Of a stretch of 23,306 nt of DNA, positions 7,787 through 14,833 are shown piece after piece. The position numbers and the translations under genes were made by a program. Every line of letters starts with the position of its first letter. The first letter of the stretch is position 1. Source of the stretch: DASVEG01 sp035540495 (GTDB lineage: Bacteria > Actinomycetota > Acidimicrobiia > Acidimicrobiales > CADCTF01); NCBI GenBank assembly GCA_035540495.1, contig DATLGL010000040.1, forward strand, positions 1 through 23,306, given 5' to 3'. Under the pieces are notes generated by a model that did no database searches, was not told the DNA's origin, and saw nothing but the letters and a program-made list of their open reading frames with translations.

Positions 7787-7806
7787 CCTACCGACCGGTA
7801 GGTAGG
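7787..7806. promoter_or_regulatory. Imperfect 20-bp palindrome, TetR-type operator candidate
   Basis: The sequence CCTACCGACCGGTAGGTAGG is a palindrome in which 9 of 10 base pairs match, centred on ACCGGT. It ends 17 bp before the hemolysin III start codon and lies 72 bp upstream of the divergent GNAT gene, in the shared promoter region. Length and A-C-C-G-A-C-C-G-G-T type halves resemble operators of TetR-family repressors in actinobacteria. No TetR gene is nearby, so the regulator would be encoded elsewhere. Confidence 0.6.
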
Positions 7807-7823
7807 CGGGGCAGAATCGGGAG

Positions 7824-8474
7824 ATGGACACGCAGACGCTCGCCCGCCCGTCGATGCGCGGCGTCCTCCATCGCTACGCCGCCGTCGCCCTGCCTGTGGC
7901 GACGATCGCCCTGGCCGCTGCGGCACCGGACGCCGCGGCTGCCGGGTGGGTGCTGGCGTTCGGCCTCTCGGTAACCGCGATGCTCGCAACGAGCGCCACC
8001 TACCACGCGCGATCCCGCTCCGATCGCGCTCGGCGCATCCTGCAACGTCTCGACCACTCGATGATCCTCGTGGCCATCGCCGGCTCGTACACCGGCATCG
8101 TCGGCCTCGCCCTCGATGGCAGCGGCCGGACGGTGCTCATCGCCGTGGTGTGGGTCCTCGCTGCGATCGGCGTCGGCCTGCGCATGCTGTGGCTCCACGC
8201 GAAGTACTGGGTCGCCGCGGTCGTGTACGTGGGGATCGGGTGGGTCGCGCTGGCAGACCTCGACGGCCTCGCGCGCGCCACGACGACTGCGCAGCTCTCG
8301 TTGATCGTCGCGGGAGGCGTCCTCTACACGGTCGGCGCGATCGTGTTCGCGCTCCACCGCCCGAACCCGTGGCCGGCCACGTTCGGGTACCACGAGCTGT
8401 TCCACGCCCTGGTGGTCGCTGCGGCAGCGACGCACCTGGGCGCGGTCATCCTGCTTCTGCAGTCGCGCCCTTGA
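7824..8474 (+). CDS. Hemolysin III / PAQR-family membrane protein
   Basis: This is a 216-residue integral membrane protein with about seven hydrophobic segments, the usual size of bacterial Hly-III (TrhA/YqfA) proteins. Family landmarks are RGVLHRYA near the N-terminus, SATYH (H61), RLDHSMI (D77, H78) at the third segment and GYHELFHALV (H190, H194) near the end. These histidines and the aspartate form the putative zinc site of the PAQR superfamily. In bacteria the family has been linked to membrane homeostasis; true haemolytic activity is doubtful. The ATG start lies 17 bp after the operator palindrome. The last 29 bp overlap the convergent F420 oxidoreductase gene. Confidence 0.92.
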   Translation: MDTQTLARPSMRGVLHRYAAVALPVATIALAAAAPDAAAAGWVLAFGLSVTAMLATSATYHARSRSDRARRILQRLDHSMILVAIAGSYTGIVGLALDGSGRTVLIAVVWVLAAIGVGLRMLWLHAKYWVAAVVYVGIGWVALADLDGLARATTTAQLSLIVAGGVLYTVGAIVFALHRPNPWPATFGYHELFHALVVAAAATHLGAVILLLQSRP

Positions 8475-9429
8475 GCTCCTGAAGCGCAGGCTGGAGCTCG
8501 TTCTTCCAGAACTGGAAGAACCCGTCCTGGTCGGGCCCGACCTGATGGAAGTAGAGGTGGTCGTAGCCGGCGTCGAGGTACTCCTTGACCGACGCGATCA
8601 CCGGCCCGACGTCGGGGCCGCACGGCGTCGACTTCGTCGCGTCTTCTTCCGTCACCATCGACGCGGCCTGCTCGAAGTGCGTCCACGTCGGGAGGTCCTG
8701 CGAGAGCTGCCCGGCGACGCCGCCGTTCGGCCAGATCTCGTGGACGGTCTTCTTCGCCGTCGCCTCGTCTTCCGCCCAGCACAGGTTGAGCTGCGCGTAC
8801 TTCGGTCCGCTGCCGCCGGCCTGCTCGTACTTGTCGATCAGCTCCTTCTCCGGCGAATGCCCCCAGTAGCCGTCGCCGATACGCGCCGCGAGCTCGACGG
8901 CCTTCGGACCGAACGCGGAGACCACCACCGGCGGCGGCGTGCTCGGCGGATCGAAGAGCTTGGCGTTCTCCACCTCGTAGAACTCGCCGCGGTGGTCGAC
9001 GGTCTCGCCGGTCCACAGGCGGCGGATGATCTCGACCGCTTCCTCGAGCATCGCTATCCGCACCTCGGGGCGGGGCCAGCGGTGGCCGAGGATGTGCTCG
9101 TTCAGCGCCTCACCGGTACCGACGCCGAAGACGAACCGGTCTTCGAGGAGCAGTGCCGTCGTCGCCGTCGCCTGTGCGAGGACGGCGGGATGGATGCGCA
9201 CGATCGGGCACGTGACGCCGACACCGACCTCGATGGTGTCGGTCGCATGCGCGATGCCGCCGAGGACCGACCACACGAAGGGCGCATGGCCCTGCGCGCT
9301 CACCCACGGGTGGAAGTGGTCGGAGATCGATACGAAGTCGAAGCCGAGCTCCTCGGCCTTCTGCGCGTTGCGGACGAGGTCGAGCGGCGAGTGCTCCTCG
9401 CTCGAGAGGGTGTATCCGAAGGCAACCAC
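8446..9429 (-). CDS. F420-dependent oxidoreductase, FGD-like luciferase-fold (LLM) family
   Basis: This is a 327-residue TIM-barrel flavin/F420 enzyme. It carries the glucose-6-phosphate dehydrogenase-type signature: SDHFHPW (H38, W42) and GTGEALNEHILG (E107), equivalent to active-site His40, Trp44 and Glu109 of mycobacterial Fgd1, with HAPF between them. Those residues bind F420 and transfer hydride. Fgd-like paralogues act on other substrates, so I call it FGD-like rather than Fgd. The start is GTG at 9429; the ribosome site is weak. It implies that the host makes coenzyme F420. It is divergent from the RND exporter and overlaps the hemolysin III gene by 29 bp. A 22-bp palindrome lies in its 3' coding part. 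Confidence 0.9.
   Translation of the reverse strand: MVAFGYTLSSEEHSPLDLVRNAQKAEELGFDFVSISDHFHPWVSAQGHAPFVWSVLGGIAHATDTIEVGVGVTCPIVRIHPAVLAQATATTALLLEDRFVFGVGTGEALNEHILGHRWPRPEVRIAMLEEAVEIIRRLWTGETVDHRGEFYEVENAKLFDPPSTPPPVVVSAFGPKAVELAARIGDGYWGHSPEKELIDKYEQAGGSGPKYAQLNLCWAEDEATAKKTVHEIWPNGGVAGQLSQDLPTWTHFEQAASMVTEEDATKSTPCGPDVGPVIASVKEYLDAGYDHLYFHQVGPDQDGFFQFWKNELQPALQELKGATAEAG
8500..8521. repeat. Perfect inverted repeat inside the FGD-like gene, 26 bp past the hemolysin III stop
   Basis: The arms GTTCTTCCAG and CTGGAAGAAC pair perfectly over 10 bp around a two-base centre (AA). It sits in codons for FFQFWKN near the C-terminus of the oxidoreductase. For the plus-strand hemolysin III transcript it is the first strong hairpin after the stop codon and could act as its terminator. 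Confidence 0.5.
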
Positions 9430-9528
9430 GTGGCGGCACTACCCCGCGGCCATCGGGCGGTACCCACCGCATGCCTCACGAGCTCGCGCGGGCGGTTCGG
9501 GTGAAACGGGTCTTGCGACCCTGGCGAG

Positions 9529-12006
9529 ATGGCGGCGCGAAGGGGTAGAGCGGGGTCCGTGCAAAGGTTCTGGACCTCTGTCGCTGTGACCCTCGGGAAG
9601 CGCAGCGGCCTCGTCGCCGTCATCGGACTCGCGGTCACGCTGATCCTGGGGCTCGGCGCGACACGACTCGAGTTCGCCACCGGACAGGACAGCTACCTCA
9701 ACGAGGGCGAACAGATCGCCGTCGACAACGAGGCCTACCAGTCCCGCTTCGGTGGGCAGGCGGTGCTGACCCTCTTCACCATGAACGAGGGGTCCGACGT
9801 CGTCGACCTGTTCACCGAGTCGAACCTCGCCCAGCTCGACGAGATCGAGCAGCGCCTCACGTCGACCGACGGTGTCCTCGCCGTCGTGACGCCGCGCACG
9901 GCACTGGAGTTCACACAGAGCCTGGTGACCAGCCCAACCGGCAACCCGACCGAGAGCGTCGCCGGGAGGATCCTCCTCGGCGCACGAGGCCGCGATCCCG
10001 ACCCCCAGAGCCAGGCCACCCGCCTCGCCGACGCCGCGAAGACGCTCGAGCGGCTGAGTGCCGTTCCGGAGGGCCAGCGCAACTTCGACAACCCCGAGTG
10101 GGTCCGCTTCCTGCTCTTCGACAACCGCGGCGAGATCCGCAAGTCGTTGCGCCCGTTCTTCCCGGACGAGCGTCACGCGCAACTGGTCACCCGGCTCACC
10201 GGGAACGCCGACGTGGAACAGGAAGGCGCCGCGTCGGAAGCGATCCTCGAGGTGATGCAGGGACGCGAGTTCGAGAACGCCACCGTGCTCACCACCGGCG
10301 CCTCGATCCTGCTCAAGGACCTGAACGACTACCTCAAGGGCGGCTTCCTGAGCCTCGGCGGCATCGCCGTCCTGCTCATGGTCGTGGTGTTGGTGCTCGC
10401 CTTCCCCGTGCGGTGGCGGTTGCTGCCCCTCGCCGTCGTGCTCATCGGCGTGATCTGGGCGTTCGGCCTCGCCGGTTACCTCGGCATCCCGTTGTCGGTC
10501 GTCACGATCTCCGGCTTGCCCGTGCTCCTCGGTGTCGGCATCGACTTCGCGATCCAGCTCCACAGCCGGGTCGAGGAGGAGGTCGTCGTCGACCACGAGC
10601 TCCACCCGATCCAGCGTGCGCTGCTGGGCGTGGGGCCGGCCATCATCGTCGCCACCCTCGCGGCGGCTGTTGCGTTCCTCGCGCTGTTGTTCGCCCGCGT
10701 GCCGATGATCCGTCACTTCGGGGTGCTGCTGGCCGTCGGCATCATCGTCGTCGCCATCGCCGACGTCGTCCTCACGACCGCGGTGCTCGGGGCCCGCGAG
10801 TACCGCAGCCCGACCAAACGCGACGACTACCGCACGGGCTTCCTCTCGCGAGCCGTCATCTGGCTCGGGTCGCTGCCCCTCAAGATCGTCCCCGTCGTGC
10901 TCGCCGCGTCCGTCGTCATCTTCGCCGTCGGCGTCGTCGCGGACTCCGGCCTCGAGCTCCAGACCGATCCCGAGGAGTGGGTCGACCAGGACAGCCAGGT
11001 CGTCCAGGACCTCGACCGGCTGCGTGCGGAGACGGGCTCCTCGAGCGAGCTCGGCATCTTCGTGCAGTCGGACGACATCTTCAGTGACGAGACCGTCGCC
11101 TTCGTCCACGAGACAGCGACGTCGAAGCTCGACCAGTACCCCGAGCGGCTCCTCACTGCGTCGAGCATCGTCACCACCGTCAGCTTCCTGATGGAGATGC
11201 CGAACACGACCGAGATCGTCCCGACCGGCGAAGAGGTGAGGGCCGCGTGGGATGCCGCGCCGGAGGCGATCAAGCGATCGACCATCAGCGAGAGCGGCGA
11301 CGCGCTCAACCTCATCTTCCGCACCGGTCCAGGGTCGCTGAAGCAGCGGGCCGTCGTGGTGAACGAGATCCGCGACTCCCTCGATCCGCCGCCTGGCATC
11401 ACCGCGACGCCGTCCGGGCTCGCCGTCGTCGGCGTCGGTCTCCTCGACAACCTCGAGAAGAACCGTTCGGTGCTCACCTACATCGCGCTCGGCGGCGTGC
11501 TGGTGTTCCTCGGACTGCGGTTCCGCAGCGTCGTCCGCGCGCTGCTGTGCGCGGTGCCCGTGCTCATCGCCGTCGGGCTCAGCGCCCTCGTGGCGTCTCT
11601 CGCCGGCTTCAAGCTGAGCCCGCTGACTGCGGTCGGCGGCCCGCTGGTGATCGCCGCGTGCACCGAGTTCACCGCGCTGATCCTCATGCGCTATCTCGAG
11701 GAACGGTCGGTCGGGCACGCGCCCGAGGAAGCCTCGAACGTCGCGGCGTCGCGCACCGGTCGTGCGTTCGTCGCCTCGGCCCTCGCGACGGCCATCGGCG
11801 TCGGCGTGCTCGCCACGTCGTCGCTGCCGTTGCTGCGTGACTTCGGCCTGATCGTGGCGATCAACGTGGCCGTCGCTCTGCTGGCTGCGCTGGTGATCCT
11901 GCCGCCGATCATGGTGTGGGCCGACAAGCGGGGCTGGGTCACCGGCAAGCAGGTCGCTTCGAGCCCCCGCTCAGGCGCGGTCGGCGCTCAGCGACCGGCG
12001 ACGTAG
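9529..12006 (+). CDS. RND/MMPL superfamily transporter (HAE3-like)
   Basis: This is an 825-residue inner-membrane exporter with the duplicated RND layout. TM1 is at about 28-46, followed by a large outer loop (about 47-270) and a bundle of five membrane segments to about 415. The second half repeats this: a membrane segment near 458-475, an outer loop to about 645, then a five-segment bundle to about 805. The motif GVGIDFAIQLHSRVEEE at about 335-351, with a membrane-embedded aspartate for proton coupling, and its second-half counterpart ACTEFTALILMRYLEER near 710, fit the hydrophobe/amphiphile efflux-3 type. Such proteins move lipids or hydrophobic compounds; the cargo is unknown. The ATG at 9529 is used; a GTG at residue 11 is an alternative. 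The 3' end overlaps the crotonase gene by 19 bp. I see no accessory protein or regulator beside it. Confidence 0.9.
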   Translation: MAARRGRAGSVQRFWTSVAVTLGKRSGLVAVIGLAVTLILGLGATRLEFATGQDSYLNEGEQIAVDNEAYQSRFGGQAVLTLFTMNEGSDVVDLFTESNLAQLDEIEQRLTSTDGVLAVVTPRTALEFTQSLVTSPTGNPTESVAGRILLGARGRDPDPQSQATRLADAAKTLERLSAVPEGQRNFDNPEWVRFLLFDNRGEIRKSLRPFFPDERHAQLVTRLTGNADVEQEGAASEAILEVMQGREFENATVLTTGASILLKDLNDYLKGGFLSLGGIAVLLMVVVLVLAFPVRWRLLPLAVVLIGVIWAFGLAGYLGIPLSVVTISGLPVLLGVGIDFAIQLHSRVEEEVVVDHELHPIQRALLGVGPAIIVATLAAAVAFLALLFARVPMIRHFGVLLAVGIIVVAIADVVLTTAVLGAREYRSPTKRDDYRTGFLSRAVIWLGSLPLKIVPVVLAASVVIFAVGVVADSGLELQTDPEEWVDQDSQVVQDLDRLRAETGSSSELGIFVQSDDIFSDETVAFVHETATSKLDQYPERLLTASSIVTTVSFLMEMPNTTEIVPTGEEVRAAWDAAPEAIKRSTISESGDALNLIFRTGPGSLKQRAVVVNEIRDSLDPPPGITATPSGLAVVGVGLLDNLEKNRSVLTYIALGGVLVFLGLRFRSVVRALLCAVPVLIAVGLSALVASLAGFKLSPLTAVGGPLVIAACTEFTALILMRYLEERSVGHAPEEASNVAASRTGRAFVASALATAIGVGVLATSSLPLLRDFGLIVAINVAVALLAALVILPPIMVWADKRGWVTGKQVASSPRSGAVGAQRPAT

Positions 12007-12770
12007 GCGCGCACGGCGGCCCGGTACTCGTCCTCGGTGAACGACCACTGCTGGTGATCCGCGTCGCCCCATCCCGCGACCATCGCGGGATGGGCCCGGC
12101 TGATGGCGGACGTCATCGCTCGCGTCATCGCCAGTGGACCCGGCGGCACCGCGAGGAGCTCGTCGACGCACCGGTCGACGGCGGCGTCGAGCTCGTCACG
12201 CGGCACCACCCGCTGCGCGAAGCCCGACCGGAGGAGCTCCTGCGCCGCGACGGGCCGGCACGTCATCACCCAGTCGCGTGTCAGTGGTAGCCCGACCTCC
12301 CGGACGAGCAACGGGATGCCCGCCCATGTCAACGGGATGCCGATCGCAAGCTCGGGGATGCGGACGACGGTGTCGTCGGCTGCGACGCGCAGGTCGCACG
12401 CCGCGGCCAGCAGCGCAGCGCCTCCGATGACGTGGCCGTGCAGGCGCGCCACGGTCGCCTGGGGGACCCGGTCGAGCTGTTCGAGCACTCGCTGCCACGT
12501 GCCGGTTCGGTGCCGGCGGGTGACCCAGTCGCCCTCGACCGGCGGGTAGGCCGTGCGGCGCAGGTCGGCGCCGGCTGAGAAGGCCCGCCCGTCACCGGAG
12601 AGAACGATCACCCGCACCTCGGGTCGCTCCTCGAGCTCGTCGAGAGCGGCCGCGAGGGTGCGGCGAACGTCGTCGTTCAGCGCGTTGAGCTTCTCCGGAC
12701 GGCGAAGCGTGAAGCGGGCCACAGGGCCGTCGATCGTGACGTCGAGTCCGGAGGCTGAGGAGTCGGCCAT
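11988..12770 (-). CDS. Enoyl-CoA hydratase/isomerase-family (crotonase) protein
   Basis: This is 260 residues with the crotonase fold: FTLRRPEKLNALN near the N-terminus, the first oxyanion-hole loop GRAFSAGADL (61-70) and the second GHVIGGAALLAAACDLRVA (112-130). Aligned with rat enoyl-CoA hydratase, the position of catalytic Glu144 is leucine (L120), while Glu164 is kept (E140 in IPELAIG). With one of two catalytic glutamates missing, hydration of 2-enoyl-CoA is doubtful; an isomerase or another CoA-ester reaction is more likely. The ATG is at 12770, 27 bp after the GerMN lipoprotein stop on the same strand, so it may be a third gene of that transcript. Its last 19 bp overlap the RND gene. 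Confidence 0.88.
   Translation of the reverse strand: MADSSASGLDVTIDGPVARFTLRRPEKLNALNDDVRRTLAAALDELEERPEVRVIVLSGDGRAFSAGADLRRTAYPPVEGDWVTRRHRTGTWQRVLEQLDRVPQATVARLHGHVIGGAALLAAACDLRVAADDTVVRIPELAIGIPLTWAGIPLLVREVGLPLTRDWVMTCRPVAAQELLRSGFAQRVVPRDELDAAVDRCVDELLAVPPGPLAMTRAMTSAISRAHPAMVAGWGDADHQQWSFTEDEYRAAVRAYVAGR
12068..12094. repeat. Perfect 12-bp inverted repeat in the crotonase gene, 61 bp past the RND stop
   Basis: The arms CCCATCCCGCGA and TCGCGGGATGGG pair perfectly over 12 bp with a 3-nt loop (CCA). The repeat encodes HPAMVAGW on the crotonase strand. For the plus-strand RND transcript it would be a strong GC-rich hairpin shortly after the stop and is a candidate terminator hidden in the opposing gene. 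Confidence 0.55.
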
Positions 12771-12787
12771 GCGGTCGATGCTGTCAC

Positions 12788-12808
12788 TCGAAGGCCGTCA
12801 GCCTTCGA
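12788..12808 (-). terminator. Hairpin spanning the GerMN lipoprotein stop codon
   Basis: The arms TCGAAGGC and GCCTTCGA pair over 8 bp with a 5-nt loop that contains the TGA stop of the GerMN gene (12798-12800). It lies between that gene and the crotonase start 27 bp further on. It may be a terminator, an attenuator or chance; there is no T-tract. Confidence 0.35.
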
Positions 12809-13397
12809 AGCGAGGCCCGACCAGCTGCACGTAATCCTCACGCGACACCGCTCCGGCGACCAGGGAGCCGTCGCCGCGAGGGACGTCGATGGCTGCGCCG
12901 CCGAGGGTGAACACGACCTGGCCGACGCCCGGTTGCGCGGTGAGCGAGCAGACGATGCCGCCGAGCGCGAGGAGCTGATCGCTCGCGCCGCCCTCGGTGA
13001 ACGTCGGCGCCAGGTCGACGGTCGCGATGCCCGCTCGCCACGTCGCCGAGTTGACGAGCCCTTCGGCGAACAGCGGAGACCGGAGTCCCCACGAGCGCTC
13101 GAGCCCGGAAGGGCCTGCGTCGAGCGCGGCGATCACGGCCGCAGCGTCGGACGCGATCGTCGCCGGGCGCTGCGTCGGTATCAGGTTCGTGCCGTTCGTC
13201 AGGCAGATGTCGCTCGCCGCTGTGAGCACCGTGGTCGGGGGCACCGTGTTCGCGGGCGCCACGCTCTCGAGCAGCTGGAAGGGGACGTTGTCGTCGTCGG
13301 TGAAGGTGGGGGTCGACTCCGCCGTCACGCCGCATCCGCCCAACACCGCAGCCACGAGGATCGCACTCGCCCCGAAGAGCCGCTGTCGCCGTGTCAT
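12798..13397 (-). CDS. GerMN-domain lipoprotein, LpqB-like
   Basis: This is 199 residues. The N-terminus MTRRQRLFGASAILVAAVLG leads into the lipobox LGGC with C22, so it should be exported and lipid-anchored outside the membrane. After a Thr/Pro-rich linker, residues from about 60 form one GerMN-type domain: the stretch SPLFAEGLVNSATWRAGIATVDLAPTF is characteristic, with QLLALGGIVCSLT and VFTLGG following. Its ATG overlaps the kinase stop as ATGA, so translation is coupled. In actinobacteria LpqB, a longer GerMN lipoprotein with a propeller domain, modulates the kinase MtrB encoded just before it. This product lacks the propeller, so it is a shortened equivalent by position and domain, not a proven orthologue. 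The frame extends upstream to 13463, but the lipoprotein signal fixes the start at 13397. Confidence 0.85.
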   Translation of the reverse strand: MTRRQRLFGASAILVAAVLGGCGVTAESTPTFTDDDNVPFQLLESVAPANTVPPTTVLTAASDICLTNGTNLIPTQRPATIASDAAAVIAALDAGPSGLERSWGLRSPLFAEGLVNSATWRAGIATVDLAPTFTEGGASDQLLALGGIVCSLTAQPGVGQVVFTLGGAAIDVPRGDGSLVAGAVSREDYVQLVGPRFEG

Positions 13398-14764
13398 GAC
13401 GTCGCCTCCTCGGGCAGTTCGACGACGAACCTCGAGCCGCTCGGTGACGCGGGCTCGACCCACACCCGGCCGCCGTGCAGCCGGACGTGCTCGGCAACAA
13501 GGGCGAGGCCCAGACCGGTGCCCTTCGGCGCGTCCTGATCGGCGGAGAGGTGGCCGCGGTCGAAGCGCTCGAAAATCCGGTAGCGGTCAGCGGGATCGAC
13601 ACCCGGACCGGCGTCCGCGACCGCGATCCGCACCGCCCCCTCCACCCGTTCCGTCTCGATGCGCGTAGCCCCGCCGGCGTAGTTGCGGGCGTTGTCGAGC
13701 AGGTTCCAGAAGACCTGGTGGAGGCGGCGCCGGTCGCCGCGCACGCTTGCCGCTTCCGCCGCGACCGCGAGCTGCACCTGCTCGTTGCGCTCTTCCACGA
13801 TCGCATGCAGGAACGCTTGGAGGTCGATGCGCTCACGATCGAGTCGGGCCGCTCCGGCGTCGAAACGCGAGATCTCCAGCAGGTCGAGCACCAGCCGGTT
13901 GAACGAGCGCACTTGGTCTTCGAGGACCTCCACCGCGTACACCGCACGCTCGGGAAGCTCCGCCTTCCGGCGGTTGACGACGTCGACCGCAGAGGCGAGA
14001 GCCGCGAGCGGGCCTCGCAGCTCGTGCGCGACGTCGGAGGCGAACTGGGCTTCCCGCCGGATGCGCTCGCGAAGGTCGTCGAGCATCACGTTGAACGAAT
14101 CGACGAGGGGCTCGAGGTCGCGGTCGCCCTCGGCGTCGAGGCGAGACTCGACGTCACCATCGACGATCGACCTGGCGACGCCGGCCATCCGGCGGAGCGG
14201 ACGAAGGACCGCGGCGCTGGAAGCCGCGCCGACAGCGGCGCCGACCAGCGCGGCGACGGCCGCGCCGACGGTCAGCGACCGGCCGAGGACGTCGAGCGAC
14301 CGCTGGACCTCCTCGAGCGACGTCACCTCGAAGTACAGCGCCTCGGTCTCCACGATCGGTACGCCGACCACCAACTGCGGGCCCTCTTCACCGATCACCC
14401 GCTGCCTGCCGGCGTGGCCGCGCTCGACGCCGGTTCGCAGCGCGGCGGGAACGTCACCGCGGTCGAGGCTGACGGAGCTGGCGAACCACTCACCCCGCAC
14501 CCGCACCAGCGCGTCGCCCCTCGGCCCGACGCGCAGCCCGGCGAGGAGAGCGGTCGTGTCGACGGTCGGCGACCGCAGGGCGCTCCGCACCAGCCGCGCG
14601 TTCGTGAACGCCTGGCGCATCGCGGCCGACGAGCGTTCCTCGAGCAGCGACTGACGGACGAGCGCGTACGCGATCGTGGCGAGGAGCGTCGACAGCAGGA
14701 GCGCGGTGAGCCCGAAGGCCAGCGATGTGCGTGCGCGCAGCGGGAGGCGCCGAAGCCGTCTCAT
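13394..14764 (-). CDS. Sensor histidine kinase, MtrB-like
   Basis: This is a 456-residue membrane kinase. TM1 (about 16-36) and TM2 (about 164-186) flank an extracytoplasmic sensor of about 125 residues. HAMP follows (about 187-240), then HisKA with phospho-acceptor H247 in SDVAHELRGPLAAL. The ATPase domain has the N box NLLDNARNYA (354-363), G1 DAGPGVD (384-390), the F box FERFDRG (398-404) and G2 GTGLGLALV (415-423). It would autophosphorylate and pass phosphate to a response regulator, but none is adjacent: the upstream neighbour is divergent. The ATG at 14764 has GAGGT six bases upstream; the frame runs far beyond (to 15580) only because it is antisense to the next gene. It is coupled to the GerMN lipoprotein by an ATGA overlap. 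Confidence 0.92.
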   Translation of the reverse strand: MRRLRRLPLRARTSLAFGLTALLLSTLLATIAYALVRQSLLEERSSAAMRQAFTNARLVRSALRSPTVDTTALLAGLRVGPRGDALVRVRGEWFASSVSLDRGDVPAALRTGVERGHAGRQRVIGEEGPQLVVGVPIVETEALYFEVTSLEEVQRSLDVLGRSLTVGAAVAALVGAAVGAASSAAVLRPLRRMAGVARSIVDGDVESRLDAEGDRDLEPLVDSFNVMLDDLRERIRREAQFASDVAHELRGPLAALASAVDVVNRRKAELPERAVYAVEVLEDQVRSFNRLVLDLLEISRFDAGAARLDRERIDLQAFLHAIVEERNEQVQLAVAAEAASVRGDRRRLHQVFWNLLDNARNYAGGATRIETERVEGAVRIAVADAGPGVDPADRYRIFERFDRGHLSADQDAPKGTGLGLALVAEHVRLHGGRVWVEPASPSGSRFVVELPEEATS

Positions 14765-14833
14765 CCGGACCTCAGCCTTACCCCATCCGCGCCCACGAGG
14801 GAGCGCGGCGGCCGCTGCTCCTAGGGTCTGGGC

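Noticed and set aside
9439..11718. A 759-codon open frame on the minus strand
   Set aside because: It is the antisense shadow of the RND exporter; its product is rich in Glu, Asp, Arg and His with no domain, as expected from a GC-rich gene read backward.
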